A stretch of 64,000 nucleotides of DNA, taken from the NCBI RefSeq assembly GCF_009017415.1, contig NC_092408.1, forward strand, positions 1,922,001 to 1,986,000, in the 5' to 3' direction. This document shows positions 1-11,239 of the stretch, piece by piece; the stretch's first letter is position 1, and every line of letters begins with the position of its first letter. The notes under the pieces were generated by a model, which worked only from the letters and a program-made list of their open reading frames with translations, ran no database searches and was not told where the DNA came from. This DNA is from Aspergillus flavus (lineage: Eukaryota; Ascomycota; Eurotiomycetes; Eurotiales; Aspergillaceae). The position numbers and the translations under genes were made by a program.

Positions 1-377
1 CACCCTTGAGCCGAGGCCGTGCCCCTGTTTACTCGCGGCTATTGCCGGTTATGCATCCTTCCAACTACTACTCCTACTACTACTACCTAACATTGATCAA
101 TCAGATCCTCGGGATCGATTTAATTCCATCCGGCCAGGGTTACTGATTCTCAACAATTTGGAAAATACCAGATTCAACTCAATTGATTCAATAGGAACAG
201 AATCTACCATGCCTCAAACTCGCAAGGTCCGAAAGAGGGGGCCAACAACTCCCGCGGTCGGACGGCATTCTCTTGTTTCCGCGGTTATCACTCGGAAAGG
301 ACAAGCATGTGGCGGATCAACCTCTCATCTCCTTCTCAACCGTTGATCCAGTCCCGAGATACGAAAGGGAATAAAAT
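1..377. other. 3' flank of the DNA methyltransferase gene
   Basis: No supported gene. It holds a short CTA-rich trinucleotide run (about 65-88) and the presumed 3' UTR of the minus-strand methyltransferase gene. Open frames on the plus strand here have no ATG start and no recognisable product. Confidence 0.5.
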
Positions 378-2278
378 TCACCGGCTAGCTTCATCCTCAT
401 CGGTTTTTTTGAGTGTCCGAATGATTTCCCTATACATAGCTTCAGCTAGCAGAGGGGGAACCGCGTTCCCAATCTGTTTCCGGACCTGTCGGCGTCCAAA
501 TCGAAAGTTTCTGGGGAAAGTCTGTAAACAGGCGAGCTCCCGATTGGTAAAGTTCCTTCTACCTGAAGGATGATAATTATTATCACCTCCACCACAAGTG
601 ATGGTTCCAGCCGGCCGGTGTGGATCATATGGGGGTTTATCCATACCGCGACATAGCGCTGCCTGTACATCATGATCTGGGGCCCCTAAGGGAATATTTT
701 GAATAGCTTGGCTAATGGTAGGGTATTCACCCAAGCCTGGACCATGGGTGGGTCGCGGAAAAGGCGGCAGGGTCTCTCCAGGTCTATATACGATATCAGT
801 ATATCTCGGTAAACACCATCAACTATCGGGGTTCCTTACCCAGAAGCAATGACGAGGAGCCTTTTTCGGGTCTGCGGGACTCCGTATTCGAGAAGTCGCA
901 AGATACCCCAACGGACAGAGTATCCAATTTCAATGAAGTCGTTTATAACACGGTGAAGCGTATCACGGTGCCGATCAAGCAATCCATTTGTTTCCTCCAT
1001 CGTGTGCACTCGAGGCTTAGCCCGTCTAATTAAATCTGCGCTAGAGAAAACACACGCCGAATTTGCGTCATCGTTCGCACCCTCTATTGTATGAGCAGAT
1101 GACCATGTCTGACAGGGCGGCGAGCTGTGACTGACATCTACTCTCAAAAACTCATCATTGCTTGTTAAGAAGCTGAAGATATCACTCAGTTCGCAATATG
1201 CATGCTCAAAATTAAGCCGATAGGTAGAGGTTGCGTGTTCGGAGTTGTCGAATGCCCACTTGTTGTAAAGACCGGCTCGGCGAGCACCACATGAAACCCC
1301 TCCAGCACCACAGAAACCATCCCCGAAGGTATACTGTCGCCGCCTCTTTTGCTCGTCCACACTTTCTGAACAGGTGAGGTCAATAACAGGGTCAGGATTG
1401 TCTAGCACAATTACAGGGGAGCTTTCTCTAGGGCGGTCTTCTTCGCCAAAAGCCCGACTCTTTCCCCTCCAAAGCTGTCGTAATATAGCGGGTTCAATCT
1501 TATGCCCTTCGTCAGCTTCGACGAAGGATACATATTCTATGGACACTTCTCCGTCCTCCAAAGTCTCTTTCAATCGACACCAAAGGTGGTTGGGATTCAC
1601 TAGTTTCTGGGGATCGCCTCTGATTGCGCAAATGTTGGTGAAGTTCATACTGACGAACTTTTTGGCCATTTGAAATGGTATAATTTCCGTGGCATTGGCA
1701 ATCCAGACTAGTTCGTTCCGCTCTTTAGGAACGTAGGTTCCGGCATGGTTTCTAGTTTTAAGGAGCCGGCGGCCACTGAAAGAAACTGCATCCATGCTAT
1801 CCTTCAGAACTGTGCAGATTCGAAGATATGACCCGTCATAAAGCTCGAGTGACTGTCCTGGTTTATATAGTATGCCGTCTATGCATACTTCCTCAACAGG
1901 GAGTACTGTTGTCGCACGGGTTTCATCGACCGGTGTTGTCACTCTTGGGCTTGGGGTATGCAGCTGCCAACTTTGAAGGAGCAGCTCGAACTCTTCGTCT
2001 GTGCAGTAATCGTCCTCATCAAAAGCTTGAAATGTTGGAAGGGTAAGGTCGACTAGCTCGCGCAGGTTTGCTGCTGCATTTGCGCTGAGCAAAAAGGGCG
2101 TTGGGTCTCGGGGACGATTGTCCGAGATGACCACCACGTCATCCGCATAGTCAGGCCCGTCCGAGTCATGGTCAAGCGTAACACTACTATCTGTGTCGCT
2201 ATCGTAAACTTCCAAGGTCGTCGGTCTAGGATCTGCTATTTCAAGAATTGACGGCTCACGAGCCTGGATTGAGGACAT
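378..2278 (-). CDS. dmtA: C-5 cytosine DNA methyltransferase homologue (RID/Masc1/DmtA type)
   Basis: Two exons: 2278-840 and 783-378. The intron (839-784, GTAAGG...TATAG) is 56 nt and phase 2, giving 614 residues. Methyltransferase motifs appear in order: motif I F-G-D-G-F-C-G-A-G-G (near residue 315), motif IV S-P-P-C-Q with the catalytic Cys (near 388), motif VI E-E-T (near 429) where most enzymes have E-N-V, motif VIII Q-T-R-K-R just before the intron, and motif X I-G-N-A-V-P-P in exon 2. Splicing also restores the conserved L-P-P-F-P-R-P-T-H segment. Residues 130-290 look like the BAH-like region that precedes the catalytic domain in this family (inference). RID and Masc1 act in premeiotic silencing or repeat-induced mutation; the Aspergillus member DmtA is tied to sexual development (family knowledge). 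It is transcribed divergently from ade4. Whether it methylates DNA cannot be told from sequence. Confidence 0.94.
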
Positions 2279-3566
2279 CCTTGATCTTTGATAGATATCT
2301 TAATGCCTTGCTAATGAGGGGGTGAAAGAAACAGCAGGCTTATGAAGCTTTGGATCCAAATGCAATGTAGAGATTGACTAGTGCTTTAAGACAATGAAGG
2401 ATGAGGTGTCTGTAAACTGAGTTGAAGATTGTGTGAGAGAGAGACGTAACACGATGGTAGGGAACTGGGTACTAAGTATGATGAGATGAAGTGAGAGAGA
2501 AACAAAGTGGGTTCTCTGGTAGTCCCTTTTAACCATTCATTTTTGATTGATACTGATCGTTAGCCTAAGGCTATACATGTTTGATATATAACACAACTTG
2601 TCACAGCGAGTTGTAGAGTGGTGACTACCACAAACGATAAAAATAAAGAAACACAATACAGCAAACATAGATGGAGTGAAAGAATAGCAAAGGATCTGTG
2701 AAAGTATAGTGCTTAGCCATACTTCAATATACTCTTGATATTCTAATTTGCCTATAAGTGTCCATGGAAGGTCTAAATCAAAAAGTAATCATAGTGGACT
2801 AACCACTTGCTCTGCATCCATCCATAGGTTCCAGGTTTGAGGGCTATATTTCCATATCCGGAAAGGTTGGATTTGGATAAAGAACGATGACTAACAGGTC
2901 ACGAGACCACCTCCTCTGGGTAGCATCGGTGGACACGTGAGGGGTCAACCCCTCCGGTTGTTGAGATTTTTCCGGTCCGTTAACGGAGCGGCACCCGCAA
3001 ATTTTCTGTCTTTTACTGTGGAGAAGTCGAGAAAAAAAAAAAAAGTCGGAAAATCGGACTAGGCAAAAGAAAGGACCAGAGAAATAAAACCTGGTGGCTT
3101 CTTCTCCCTTGCCTCTCCCTCACTCTTTCTCTCTCCTTTAACCTTTCACCATGCCACCACTTGGTCCTTCAATCCCTCCGTGGGTGTGATTTACTACCAG
3201 TTGCCACCTATTACAGTCTCTCCTTATCCTCTATGACTATTGTTATGTTTCGATAGAGTCAAAAACTGGTTCCATTTTTTCAACTCTGTCCCCCCACCAT
3301 TGCGTGTCTGTGTGACAAATTGATTCATCTTCCAAGCATGTGAGTTATATGGTGTAATCCCCCGCCTGGTTATCAATCAATATGCCCCTCCTTTCATGAT
3401 GAATTTCGGTTTTTTTATTATAGATGTTAGACTTCCTAAGCATTTTTGCGGAGAAAATCCGACCTGATCTCATATTCGATGCTGTTTATATTGTCTCACA
3501 GCTCATCCATTTGTGAGAGCCTTGGTTAATCATAAGCATCCACTAGAATCCGACTACATTCACAAG
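2279..3566. promoter_or_regulatory. Divergent promoter region between dmtA and ade4
   Basis: About 1.3 kb without a gene. The ade4-proximal half has a strong CT-rich tract (about 3096-3150), common in promoters and leaders of highly expressed Aspergillus genes. A GTGAGT at 3340 and a TCTCACAG ending at 3501 could bound a 5'-UTR intron of ade4. No single regulatory site could be assigned with confidence. Confidence 0.4.
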
Positions 3567-5430
3567 ATGTGTGGTATCATTGCTCTGATCCAGGCGAACC
3601 CGTCATCTTCCGCCGCCGTTGACCTGCACGAGGCACTATACCTGCTCCAACATAGAGGTCAAGATGCTGCTGGAATTGCCACCTGTGCTGCAGGTGGTCG
3701 TATCTACCAGCTGAAGTCGAACGGCATGGCGGCCAAGGTTTTCCACGACGGTTCTAGGGTGGCAGACCTGCCGGGATTCATGGGCATCGGTCACTTGAGA
3801 TATCCCACAGCCGGAAGCAGTGCGAATGCCGAGGCTCAGCCTTTCTATGTCAACAGTCCGTATGGCATCTGTCTGGCCCATAACGGCAATTTGATCAATG
3901 CTCCGGAGCTCAAGAGATATCTGGACTTTGAGGCTCACCGTCATATCAACACTGATAGTGACAGCGAGCTCATGCTCAACGTCTTCGCTGATGAGTTGAG
4001 CGAAACCAAGAAGGCGCGAGTCAACAAGGATGATGTCTTTGCCAGTCTCAGCCGGATGTATGAGAGATGTCAAGGCGGCTGGGCATGCACTGCTATGCTA
4101 GCTGGTATGTAACTCATCCAATCTCAATACTCGATTAAAGAATAAAAATGCTAACCTAAGCAGGCTTTGGTCTCGTCGGCTTCCGTGACTCCTATGGCAT
4201 CCGTCCCTTGGTTCTTGGTTCCAGGCCTTCCGCCGAAGGCGAAGGCACGGACTACATGATGGCCTCTGAGTCTGTTGCTCTGCATCAGCTTGGGTTCACT
4301 AACATCCGTGACATCCAACCTGGTGAAGCAGTCATCATAGAAAAGGGCGGCGAGCCTGTGTTCCGCCAGGTCGCCCCGAAGAAGGCATATGCTCCTGATA
4401 TCTTTGAGTATGTCTACTTCGCGCGTCCTGATTCCGTTATCGATGGCATCAGTGTGTACCGTAGTCGTCAACGGATGGGTGATCGCCTTGCCTCTAGGAT
4501 TCTCGATGTCCTTGGACCGGAAGTGGTCAAGGACATTGATGTCGTCATCCCTATCCCTGAGACTTCCACGACGTCCGCAGCGGCCGTCGCTCGGTATCTC
4601 GACATTCCGTACTGCCAAGGTTTCGTAAAGAACCGCTACGTTTTCCGGACATTCATCATGCCTGAGCAGAAGACCCGACAGAAGGGTGTTCGCCGCAAGC
4701 TGAATGCTATGCAAGCAGAATTCAAGGACCGAAATGTCCTCCTGGTTGACGACAGCATCGTGCGAGGAACCACTAGTCGGGAAATTGTGACCATGGCGAG
4801 GGAAGCTGGCGCTAAGAAGGTTTACTTCGCCAGTTGCGCACCGGAAATCACGTAAGTGGTCCACATCAAGCTATGAGCAATGAACACATTGCTAACTATC
4901 TCCACAGACATGCTCATATCTATGGTATCGATCTGGCGTCGCCTAACGAGCTGGTCGCGCATAACCGCGACCCCGAGCAGATCGCCAAGCACATTGGTGC
5001 CGACAGCGTCATATTCCAGACCTTGTCTGACCTGAAAGGTGCTTGTGCGGAGATTGCCCAAGAGAATGGGCTGGCTGAACCGCAGAACTTCGAGGTCGGA
5101 GTCTTCTGTGGTGACTACGTCACTCCTGTTTCCGATGGGTACTTCGATCATCTGGAAAAGATCAGAGGCGAAGGCCGCAAGATCAAGGCTTTAGATCGGG
5201 CTAAGGAAGCTGTCACTCATGGCTTCGCTAGTGAAAAGGATTTCCAGATTGCTGCCAACGGTGTCAAATTGGATGCCAGCGGCAACATCATTCCAGCGTC
5301 GACCCCAGGGGAGTCTGAAGTGCCACAGGTCAGCATCTGCAGCACTCGCAAACCTGAGGAGAGCGAAGAGCATCCCAAGGTCAAAGACCGGATGGACATT
5401 AGCATCCACAACATGGGCGATCACCCATGA
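3567..5430 (+). CDS. ade4: Amidophosphoribosyltransferase (glutamine PRPP amidotransferase)
   Basis: Three exons: 3567-4104, 4164-4851 and 4908-5430; 582 residues. It catalyses the first committed step of de novo purine synthesis, PRPP plus glutamine to phosphoribosylamine. The chosen ATG (3567) gives M-C-G-I-I, so Cys2 becomes the N-terminal nucleophile after Met removal. That is diagnostic of class II glutamine amidotransferases and rules out the longer upstream frame. The glutaminase half carries L-Q-H-R-G-Q-D and the H-N-G-N motif. The PRPP-binding loop [13 protein letters not shown] lies just before intron 2. Both introns have canonical ends (GTATGT...GCAG; GTAAGT...CACAG) with CTAAC branch sites, and the joined frames read through. 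The length matches fungal ADE4 proteins. The cytosolic location is family knowledge. Confidence 0.97.
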
Positions 5431-5901
5431 TCACTGATGAGTTTATGGACGGTATATTTATGTCAGCTGGAGTCCTGGAGTTGGTAGGCGGTGGATAAAG
5501 AGAACGGAAGGCTATCTGCTTGGTGATGGTTATCGCATTGCAATAGCAAAGGGATCCAGATACCCTTTTTGTATGCACGACATGACCTATAGACTTTATT
5601 TTTATGACGAACAAAGTTTGCTTTTGGCATTGAATAGCAAGCGCTTCAATGAAAATGATGCGGAAGTAATATATCCCGATCACGTGAGGGTGATGCCTGT
5701 CACCCGCTAGATTCAGTATAACTGGACGGCCATATCCAATATGACTCCCTCCTTTGAATCACCCAATTTGCGTTCTATGTCCATATCTATACCCATAACT
5801 TAGAACATTAGTGATTTCTAGTGGGAGACTTACCTGTGTTGTCGTCACCATTGCCACTACTACTCTTGGTTCTAGGAACTTTTCGGTGGCGCAGGATTCT
5901 C
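5431..5901. other. Intergenic region with a short upstream ORF before the glycosylase
   Basis: Contains the ade4 3' UTR and the leader of the next gene. An 8-codon ATG...TAG frame at 5777-5803 precedes the glycosylase ATG at 5902. It may lie in the 5' UTR, but transcript ends are not visible. Nothing else was recognised. Confidence 0.4.
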
Positions 5902-7275
5902 ATGGAGCGTCGCATAACAAGGTCGGCTGCTGCCAAAGAAGCTGCATCACTGGCAGCCGCGATAAAGACGTCAGAGCGGGAATTCGTCACTAAGCCGCCC
6001 AATTTAGAAAATGAATCACCCGAGCAACAGTCGCCATCTCTGGGAAACACTTCAAAGACTGGATCTGCCTCCAAGCGGCGCAAGACAAAACGTTTGGCTT
6101 CAGATATTGACGTTGCGAATGAGCTACCCCATAATCTGGGCTCGTCCGTTGATCCAAAGTATAAGGCCAGCGCCGTATCATCAGGTGTCAAGGAGGAAGT
6201 GATAGACACTCTTGCGAATGATTTGAAAAGTACTGTTCAGAAAGCCACTACAGCACCAAGATCGGTGTCGTCAGGTAAAAGCAAGAAGGCCAATCCATAT
6301 CGTCTAACACCAGGAATTACTCCGTTCCCAGATTGGCCCCATCCAACTCCCGATGCCTGCGAAGAGGTTAATAGACTACTCTCCAGTGTTCATGGAGAGA
6401 TTGTTCCTCCCTCTACCATTCCAGAGCCGTCTCTGACTGTAACTGGTTGTGGAGAGGTTCCCTCTGTTCTTGATGCGCTTATTCGAACTTTGCTTAGTGG
6501 TGCCACTTCGGGAAACAATTCTGCGTTGGCTTTCAATGGACTGGTGCAGAAATTCGGCATCCTCCATGAAGGGATAGGCAAAGGCAGTGTTAACTGGGAT
6601 GCCGTTCGTCAAGCGCCACTTAAAGATGTTTTCGAAGCCATCAAGAGCGGTGGTTTAGCCGATGTCAAGAGCAAGAACCTCAAGGCCATCTTAGATATGG
6701 TGCACAAGGAAAACCAGGAACGTCGGGAAATCCTAGTGAAGGGCGAGGACGCTGGACCGTCGGACCTCATGCAAAAGTCTGAAGGCAGCAAGCAATATGA
6801 AATTGCATGTGCAGACCAACACTTCCTGTCTCTTAACCACCTCCATACCCTAAACACGGAACAGGTTATGGAGGAACTAATCAAATACCCCGGGATCGGA
6901 CCCAAAACAGCTGCCTGTGTCCTGCTCTTCTGTCTACAGCGTCCGTGCTTTGCGGTAGATACTCACATCTTCCGCATTTGCAAATGGCTTGGCTGGGTAC
7001 CGCCGGATAAGGCGACAGAGATCACGGCATTCGGCCATCTCGAGGTGAGGATCCCAGATCACCTCAAATACTCTCTCCATCAGCTCTTCATCCGTCATGG
7101 AAAGACTTGTCCAAGATGCCGAGCAATAACTGGACAATCTTCCGCCGGATGGGACAAAGGCTGCGTCATTGATCACTTAGTGAAAAGGACCGGAAAGAGA
7201 AAAGGGGAACTCGCGACCTCGCCGCCCGTCAAGCGTAAGAGCACTGGCCGGCAGACTCGTAATGAGAAGGCGTGA
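5902..7275 (+). CDS. HhH-GPD base-excision DNA glycosylase (endonuclease III-like)
   Basis: Single exon, 457 residues. The first in-frame ATG (5902) gives a basic M-E-R-R-I-T-R-S start that looks like a nuclear targeting segment; the 27 upstream codons have no ATG. The C-terminal half is a HhH-GPD domain: the helix-hairpin-helix Y-P-G-I-G-P-K-T-A-A with K335 at the position of the bifunctional-glycosylase Lys, then F-A-V-D-T-H-I-F with the catalytic Asp353. Downstream cysteines form only C403-x2-C406-x14-C421, not the four-Cys iron-sulphur motif of bacterial EndoIII (C-x6-C-x2-C-x5-C), so a [4Fe-4S] cluster is doubtful. Residues 1-160 are Lys/Ser rich and probably disordered. Role (inferred from family): removing damaged bases, probably oxidised pyrimidines, from nuclear DNA. 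The substrate cannot be read from sequence. Confidence 0.88.
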   Translation: MERRITRSAAAKEAASLAAAIKTSEREFVTKPPNLENESPEQQSPSLGNTSKTGSASKRRKTKRLASDIDVANELPHNLGSSVDPKYKASAVSSGVKEEVIDTLANDLKSTVQKATTAPRSVSSGKSKKANPYRLTPGITPFPDWPHPTPDACEEVNRLLSSVHGEIVPPSTIPEPSLTVTGCGEVPSVLDALIRTLLSGATSGNNSALAFNGLVQKFGILHEGIGKGSVNWDAVRQAPLKDVFEAIKSGGLADVKSKNLKAILDMVHKENQERREILVKGEDAGPSDLMQKSEGSKQYEIACADQHFLSLNHLHTLNTEQVMEELIKYPGIGPKTAACVLLFCLQRPCFAVDTHIFRICKWLGWVPPDKATEITAFGHLEVRIPDHLKYSLHQLFIRHGKTCPRCRAITGQSSAGWDKGCVIDHLVKRTGKRKGELATSPPVKRKSTGRQTRNEKA

Positions 7276-7638
7276 GGGAGGAGGTTCGAAAGGTTAGATA
7301 TTGTTTTGATGTAAATCAACGATCTAATAGGTTCCGCCTATTGGGAACCTTGTGTATTCCAGAAATAAGCCAATAGATAAATGTATGGGAACCAATGCAA
7401 GTAGAGTAAATCTTTTCTCAAAAATCTAAAAGACCATAGTAAGCAAGGGGAAGGAAATGTATTGTCTGATGTATGTACTATTCTATTCTATAGGATGGGT
7501 GGCACGTGCACCCTATCGGAGTGGCTGATAAAACAATGGGACCACTGCAGCTGCGCATCTCCGTCTCCCACAATCGCCCGCCTCCTGAAACCATCCAGAC
7601 AGATACTTGGAGCTCAATTGCAGCTGTCTGGATTCAAA
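7276..7638. other. Intergenic region, leader of the aldehyde dehydrogenase gene
   Basis: About 360 nt of 3' UTR and promoter sequence. No gene, repeat or RNA recognised. Open frames upstream of 7639 use no ATG that would improve the dehydrogenase N-terminus. Confidence 0.4.
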
Positions 7639-9694
7639 ATGGAGGCCCTAGCCCCATACATCCCTCCAGCGCTCCTTCCACTCGCGCAAACTCTCCATGA
7701 TCAAGTTCCCTTGGTCGGTGTCGCGCTCGTCTCGCTCGGCGCGATATACCTAGGGTACATCTACATCCTGGGAATAAAAGAGGCTGCCGTGCCATTTAAC
7801 GTGCCAATTCCACCCGAAGTCCGTGCCAATTGGAAAGGTAAAGCGTGGGAAGATGTTCAGGGAGAGGAGAAAAAGGTGCTTGAAGGTCAACTTAGAGGGG
7901 TACGTTGACTCGTCTCCATATTTGTCTTTCTTTGGGGAATGTCAATGGCTGACTTTAATTTTCTCTCCTATAGTCGTGGAACAACAAAGTTATCTTAAGC
8001 TATTGTCCTGCGGATGGAAGAATACTGGGTAACGGAATCAAGCCCGCCACAACCGAAGACGTCGACCGAGCGATCCAAGCAGCGAAGATGGCTCAAATTG
8101 AATGGGCTCGGACTAGCTTTGCTGAAAGGAGGAAGGTTTTGCGGACATTGCTAAAGTACGTCACATTCATAGCCTCGATTGTTGCGGCCAAAAACTGTAG
8201 CTAACCGAAGCCCATCTGAACAACAGATATGTGCTCGAGCATCAGGAAGAACTTGTCACCGCTTGTTGTTTGGATTCTGGAAAGACTAAAGTCGATGCGT
8301 CATTTGGAGAAATCCTTGTGACAGCGGAGAAGCTGAAATGGACAATTGATCATGGCGAGAAGGCACTGACGCCCCAATCAAGACCCACGAACTTTCTGAT
8401 GATGTACAAAAAGAACATGGTCACGTATGAGCCTCTTGGAGTGGTATCGGCTTGCGTCTCCTGGAATTATCCTCTGCATAACTTCATCGGTCCAATCATC
8501 AGTGGTATCTTTGCAGGAAACGGTGTGGTTGTAAAACCATCGGAGCAAACTGCATGGTCCTCGGCGTTCTTTTTGGAAGTCGTGAGAGGTGCTCTTTCAG
8601 CATGTGGTCACTCGCGCGATCTTGTGCAGAGCGTTGTTTGTTTGCCTGAAGTTGCGGATTTCTTGACCTCACATCCGGATATCTCTCAGTTGACCTTTAT
8701 TGGATCGAGGCCGGTCGCGCACAAGGTTTGCGAGTCAGCAGCTAAGGCACTGACTCCAGTGACTGTTGAACTAGGTGGCAAGGACCCTGCTGTCATTCTG
8801 GATGATGCCAGAACAGTGAGCGAGATCTCATCTATCGCGTCCATTCTCATGCGAGGTGTCTTTCAATCCGCTGGACAAAACTGCATTGGTGTTGAGCGTG
8901 TCATTGCCTTGCCTGGAGTATATGACAAACTTTTGAATGATGTGTCTTCACGCATTAAGTCATTCCGCCTTGGCTCGGTCCTCCTTGAATCCAAACCCGA
9001 AGATCCTCAGCAGAAACCTGGCGCTCCAGACATGGGCGCTTTAATCTCCCCGGCCTCCTTCGACCGCCTAGAAACATTGATCAACGACGCAGTCCGACAA
9101 GGCGCGAGCCTTATCTGCGGTGGAAAACGTGTCAACCACCCGAAGTATCCTCACGGTCATTACTTTGCGCCCACTCTCCTTGCGGACGTAACGCCTTCCA
9201 TGCGCATCGCTCAAACTGAACTTTTCGCGCCAGTATTTCTACTCATGCGCGCCGACTCCGTACCCCACGCTATTGCGATCGCAAACTCAACGGAATACGC
9301 CCTCGGCGCTAGCGTCTTCGGCTACAACCATGTTGACATCGCAGCCTGCGTCTCCAATATCAAAGCGGGAATGGTATCTGTCAACGATTTTGGAAGCTAC
9401 TATGCTGTGCAGCTGCCTTTCGGTGGAGTCAAGGGATCCGGATACGGTCGCTTTGCGGGAGAAGAAGGTCTACGTGGCGTGAGCAATATCAAGGCCCTCT
9501 GCGTTGACCGGTTCCCCAAGTTAATGGCGACTCGCATCCCGCCACGCGTGGATTATCCTATCTGCAAGGGAGATGGTAGTCGTCAGAATGGAACCGGCGC
9601 TTGGGAAATGTGTAAGGGCGTCGTTGAAACAGGATATCAGTTGACTCTGGCCGGTAGAGTTACTGGTATACTCAGACTGTTGAAGAACATGTAA
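7639..9694 (+). CDS. Membrane-anchored aldehyde dehydrogenase (Msc7-like)
   Basis: Three exons: 7639-7899, 7974-8155 and 8227-9694; 636 residues. Both introns have canonical ends (GTACGT...TATAG; GTACGT...ACAG) and preserve frame. The N-terminus has a hydrophobic segment (about residues 24-44) that should anchor the protein in a membrane, as in yeast Msc7. The dehydrogenase core keeps the substrate-channel Asn in S-W-N-Y-P-L, the general-base Glu in V-E-L-G-G-K, and the nucleophile in S-A-G-Q-N-C-I-G. It should oxidise an aldehyde using NAD(P)+. The substrate is unknown; the yeast homologue was named from a sister-chromatid recombination screen rather than for a known reaction. The gene ends 142 nt from the convergent F-box-like gene. 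Confidence in the family is high, in the exact role low. Confidence 0.9.
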
Positions 9695-9835
9695 GTTGGG
9701 GTATACGATTTTTATTAATTGAGCAATGTCACCAGCGACATTGTATGTATGTTCTATGTACAATATCCATATAATACACAAGGTGAAAACAATGTATCAT
9801 AATTCAACAATCATGCCGTGCATAGTAAGTGGTCT

Positions 9836-11239
9836 CTATAGAGACCTCCACTGGCTCTCGAAGTCATGGGAAGTTTCTTCCATCCAACTCCCCAATTCCT
9901 CAATCCCCAAAACCTCATTCAGATACCGTCTTGCCAATTCTACCTGTCCATTTGCTCGCCCTAAATAGAACACCGCCCCTTCAGCCGGATTAGCATTTGC
10001 CGCCTCAATCCGCTGCGGAAGCTGCAACATAAGATCAAGAAGCCACTGGCCAAACGAATCATCTAGATCCATAGCCCACTGCGTAATATCCGAATCATCA
10101 GCCGGGACAGACTCCGCACTGGCGCGGACAAGAAGCTGAAACAGAGCCGGCTCATTGCGCGCAACCCGCACAGCCGTACGAAAATGTTCCGCTGGAATCG
10201 TATACGGCACACTACTCGTGACCGCAACGTTCGTATTCCTACAACGGAAATGATACTCATCGATCTTAAGCAAGGATGTAAGTGCCTCGGCATTATGTTC
10301 TACCAAAGCTGCATGAATACCCTTCTGCAGGGCATCACGCGACAAAGCAACATGCGTTTCCATAAGCTCGGAGGTATTGAATCCGCTCGCGAGTCGAAGC
10401 GTCTCGAGGTAGGCGATCGTTTCTGACGTGAACCCGTTTCCGCCCTTGAGAAATCGTTCTGGGAACTCCGTGATACCGAGGATGCGGTGCGTCTGGGCAG
10501 TCTCCGTTTCGTGACAGGTAACCGTTACAGAGACAAGAGGTGACACAGACAGTGTGTAGTGGTTATTATCTTTGTCCGTGCCTTCGAAACTGCGGGTCTC
10601 GTTTTCCTCCTCTTCGCGCGCAAGGAACCGTCTCAACTTCTCTTCTTGGTCTTCTGTCATCGCGATCCCCGCACTGAACCAATATCGCTGGATACTGAGG
10701 CCCATTAAATCAGGGAACCGGCTCAGTAGCCGCTGAACTGTGCACCATTTACACCGCAAAATGGCACTCTGCAATGCGGCCCGCTCGTTGAGATCAAGCG
10801 GGATATACTCCAGCGGCCTCAGGATCTTCGCAATTGCCGTCGCGGAGACGGCATCAAAAGGGCCCGTCGAGGAGGGGACATCATTCCAGAATGCGAAGAG
10901 TATCAATGCGCGATAGATCCGCTCGCTCGACACCGTTGCAGCGAGGGACGCCGACGCCCGAGGTAGATTGACGTTCAGGGAAAGCAGGAAGATCTTCTCG
11001 ATCAGTTCCACCGGTAGTGTCTCCAGACGGCTGAGTTTCTTTAGGGGTTGCTTAGGCGGTTTTGCGATTAGACGTTGCGCGCGTCTAGTGGCTTGGCTTT
11101 GGGAGAAGTTGTATCGCTCAGCGAGCGACATTAACGGTCGGCCGCCGCGGCCTTTGGAGCGCTTGAGTTGAGGTCCTGCATCTTCGGTGGGAGCAGGGCG
11201 TTTTGTTCTGCGACCGCGCACTCGGATCGGCGTGAGCAT
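9836..11239 (-). CDS. F-box-like protein with basic N-terminus (paralogue 1)
   Basis: Single exon, 467 residues from the first in-frame ATG at 11239. The frame extends 12 codons further without an ATG before a stop. Residues about 1-70 are Arg/Lys rich, with G-R-G-G-R-P resembling an AT-hook core and nuclear-localisation-like clusters. Around residue 75 an F-box-like segment begins (L-E-T-L-P-V-E-L-I-E-K-I-F, then L-P-R-A-S). The rest is unassigned. The neighbour at 12556-13572 has the same F-box-like block, a matching R/K-W-C-T segment and an H-F-x-x-A block, so the two are paralogues of a fungal-expanded family. F-box proteins normally bridge substrates to an SCF ubiquitin ligase; that role is inferred from the motif only. 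An upstream ORF lies in the presumed leader. Confidence 0.75.
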   Translation of the reverse strand: MLTPIRVRGRRTKRPAPTEDAGPQLKRSKGRGGRPLMSLAERYNFSQSQATRRAQRLIAKPPKQPLKKLSRLETLPVELIEKIFLLSLNVNLPRASASLAATVSSERIYRALILFAFWNDVPSSTGPFDAVSATAIAKILRPLEYIPLDLNERAALQSAILRCKWCTVQRLLSRFPDLMGLSIQRYWFSAGIAMTEDQEEKLRRFLAREEEENETRSFEGTDKDNNHYTLSVSPLVSVTVTCHETETAQTHRILGITEFPERFLKGGNGFTSETIAYLETLRLASGFNTSELMETHVALSRDALQKGIHAALVEHNAEALTSLLKIDEYHFRCRNTNVAVTSSVPYTIPAEHFRTAVRVARNEPALFQLLVRASAESVPADDSDITQWAMDLDDSFGQWLLDLMLQLPQRIEAANANPAEGAVFYLGRANGQVELARRYLNEVLGIEELGSWMEETSHDFESQWRSL

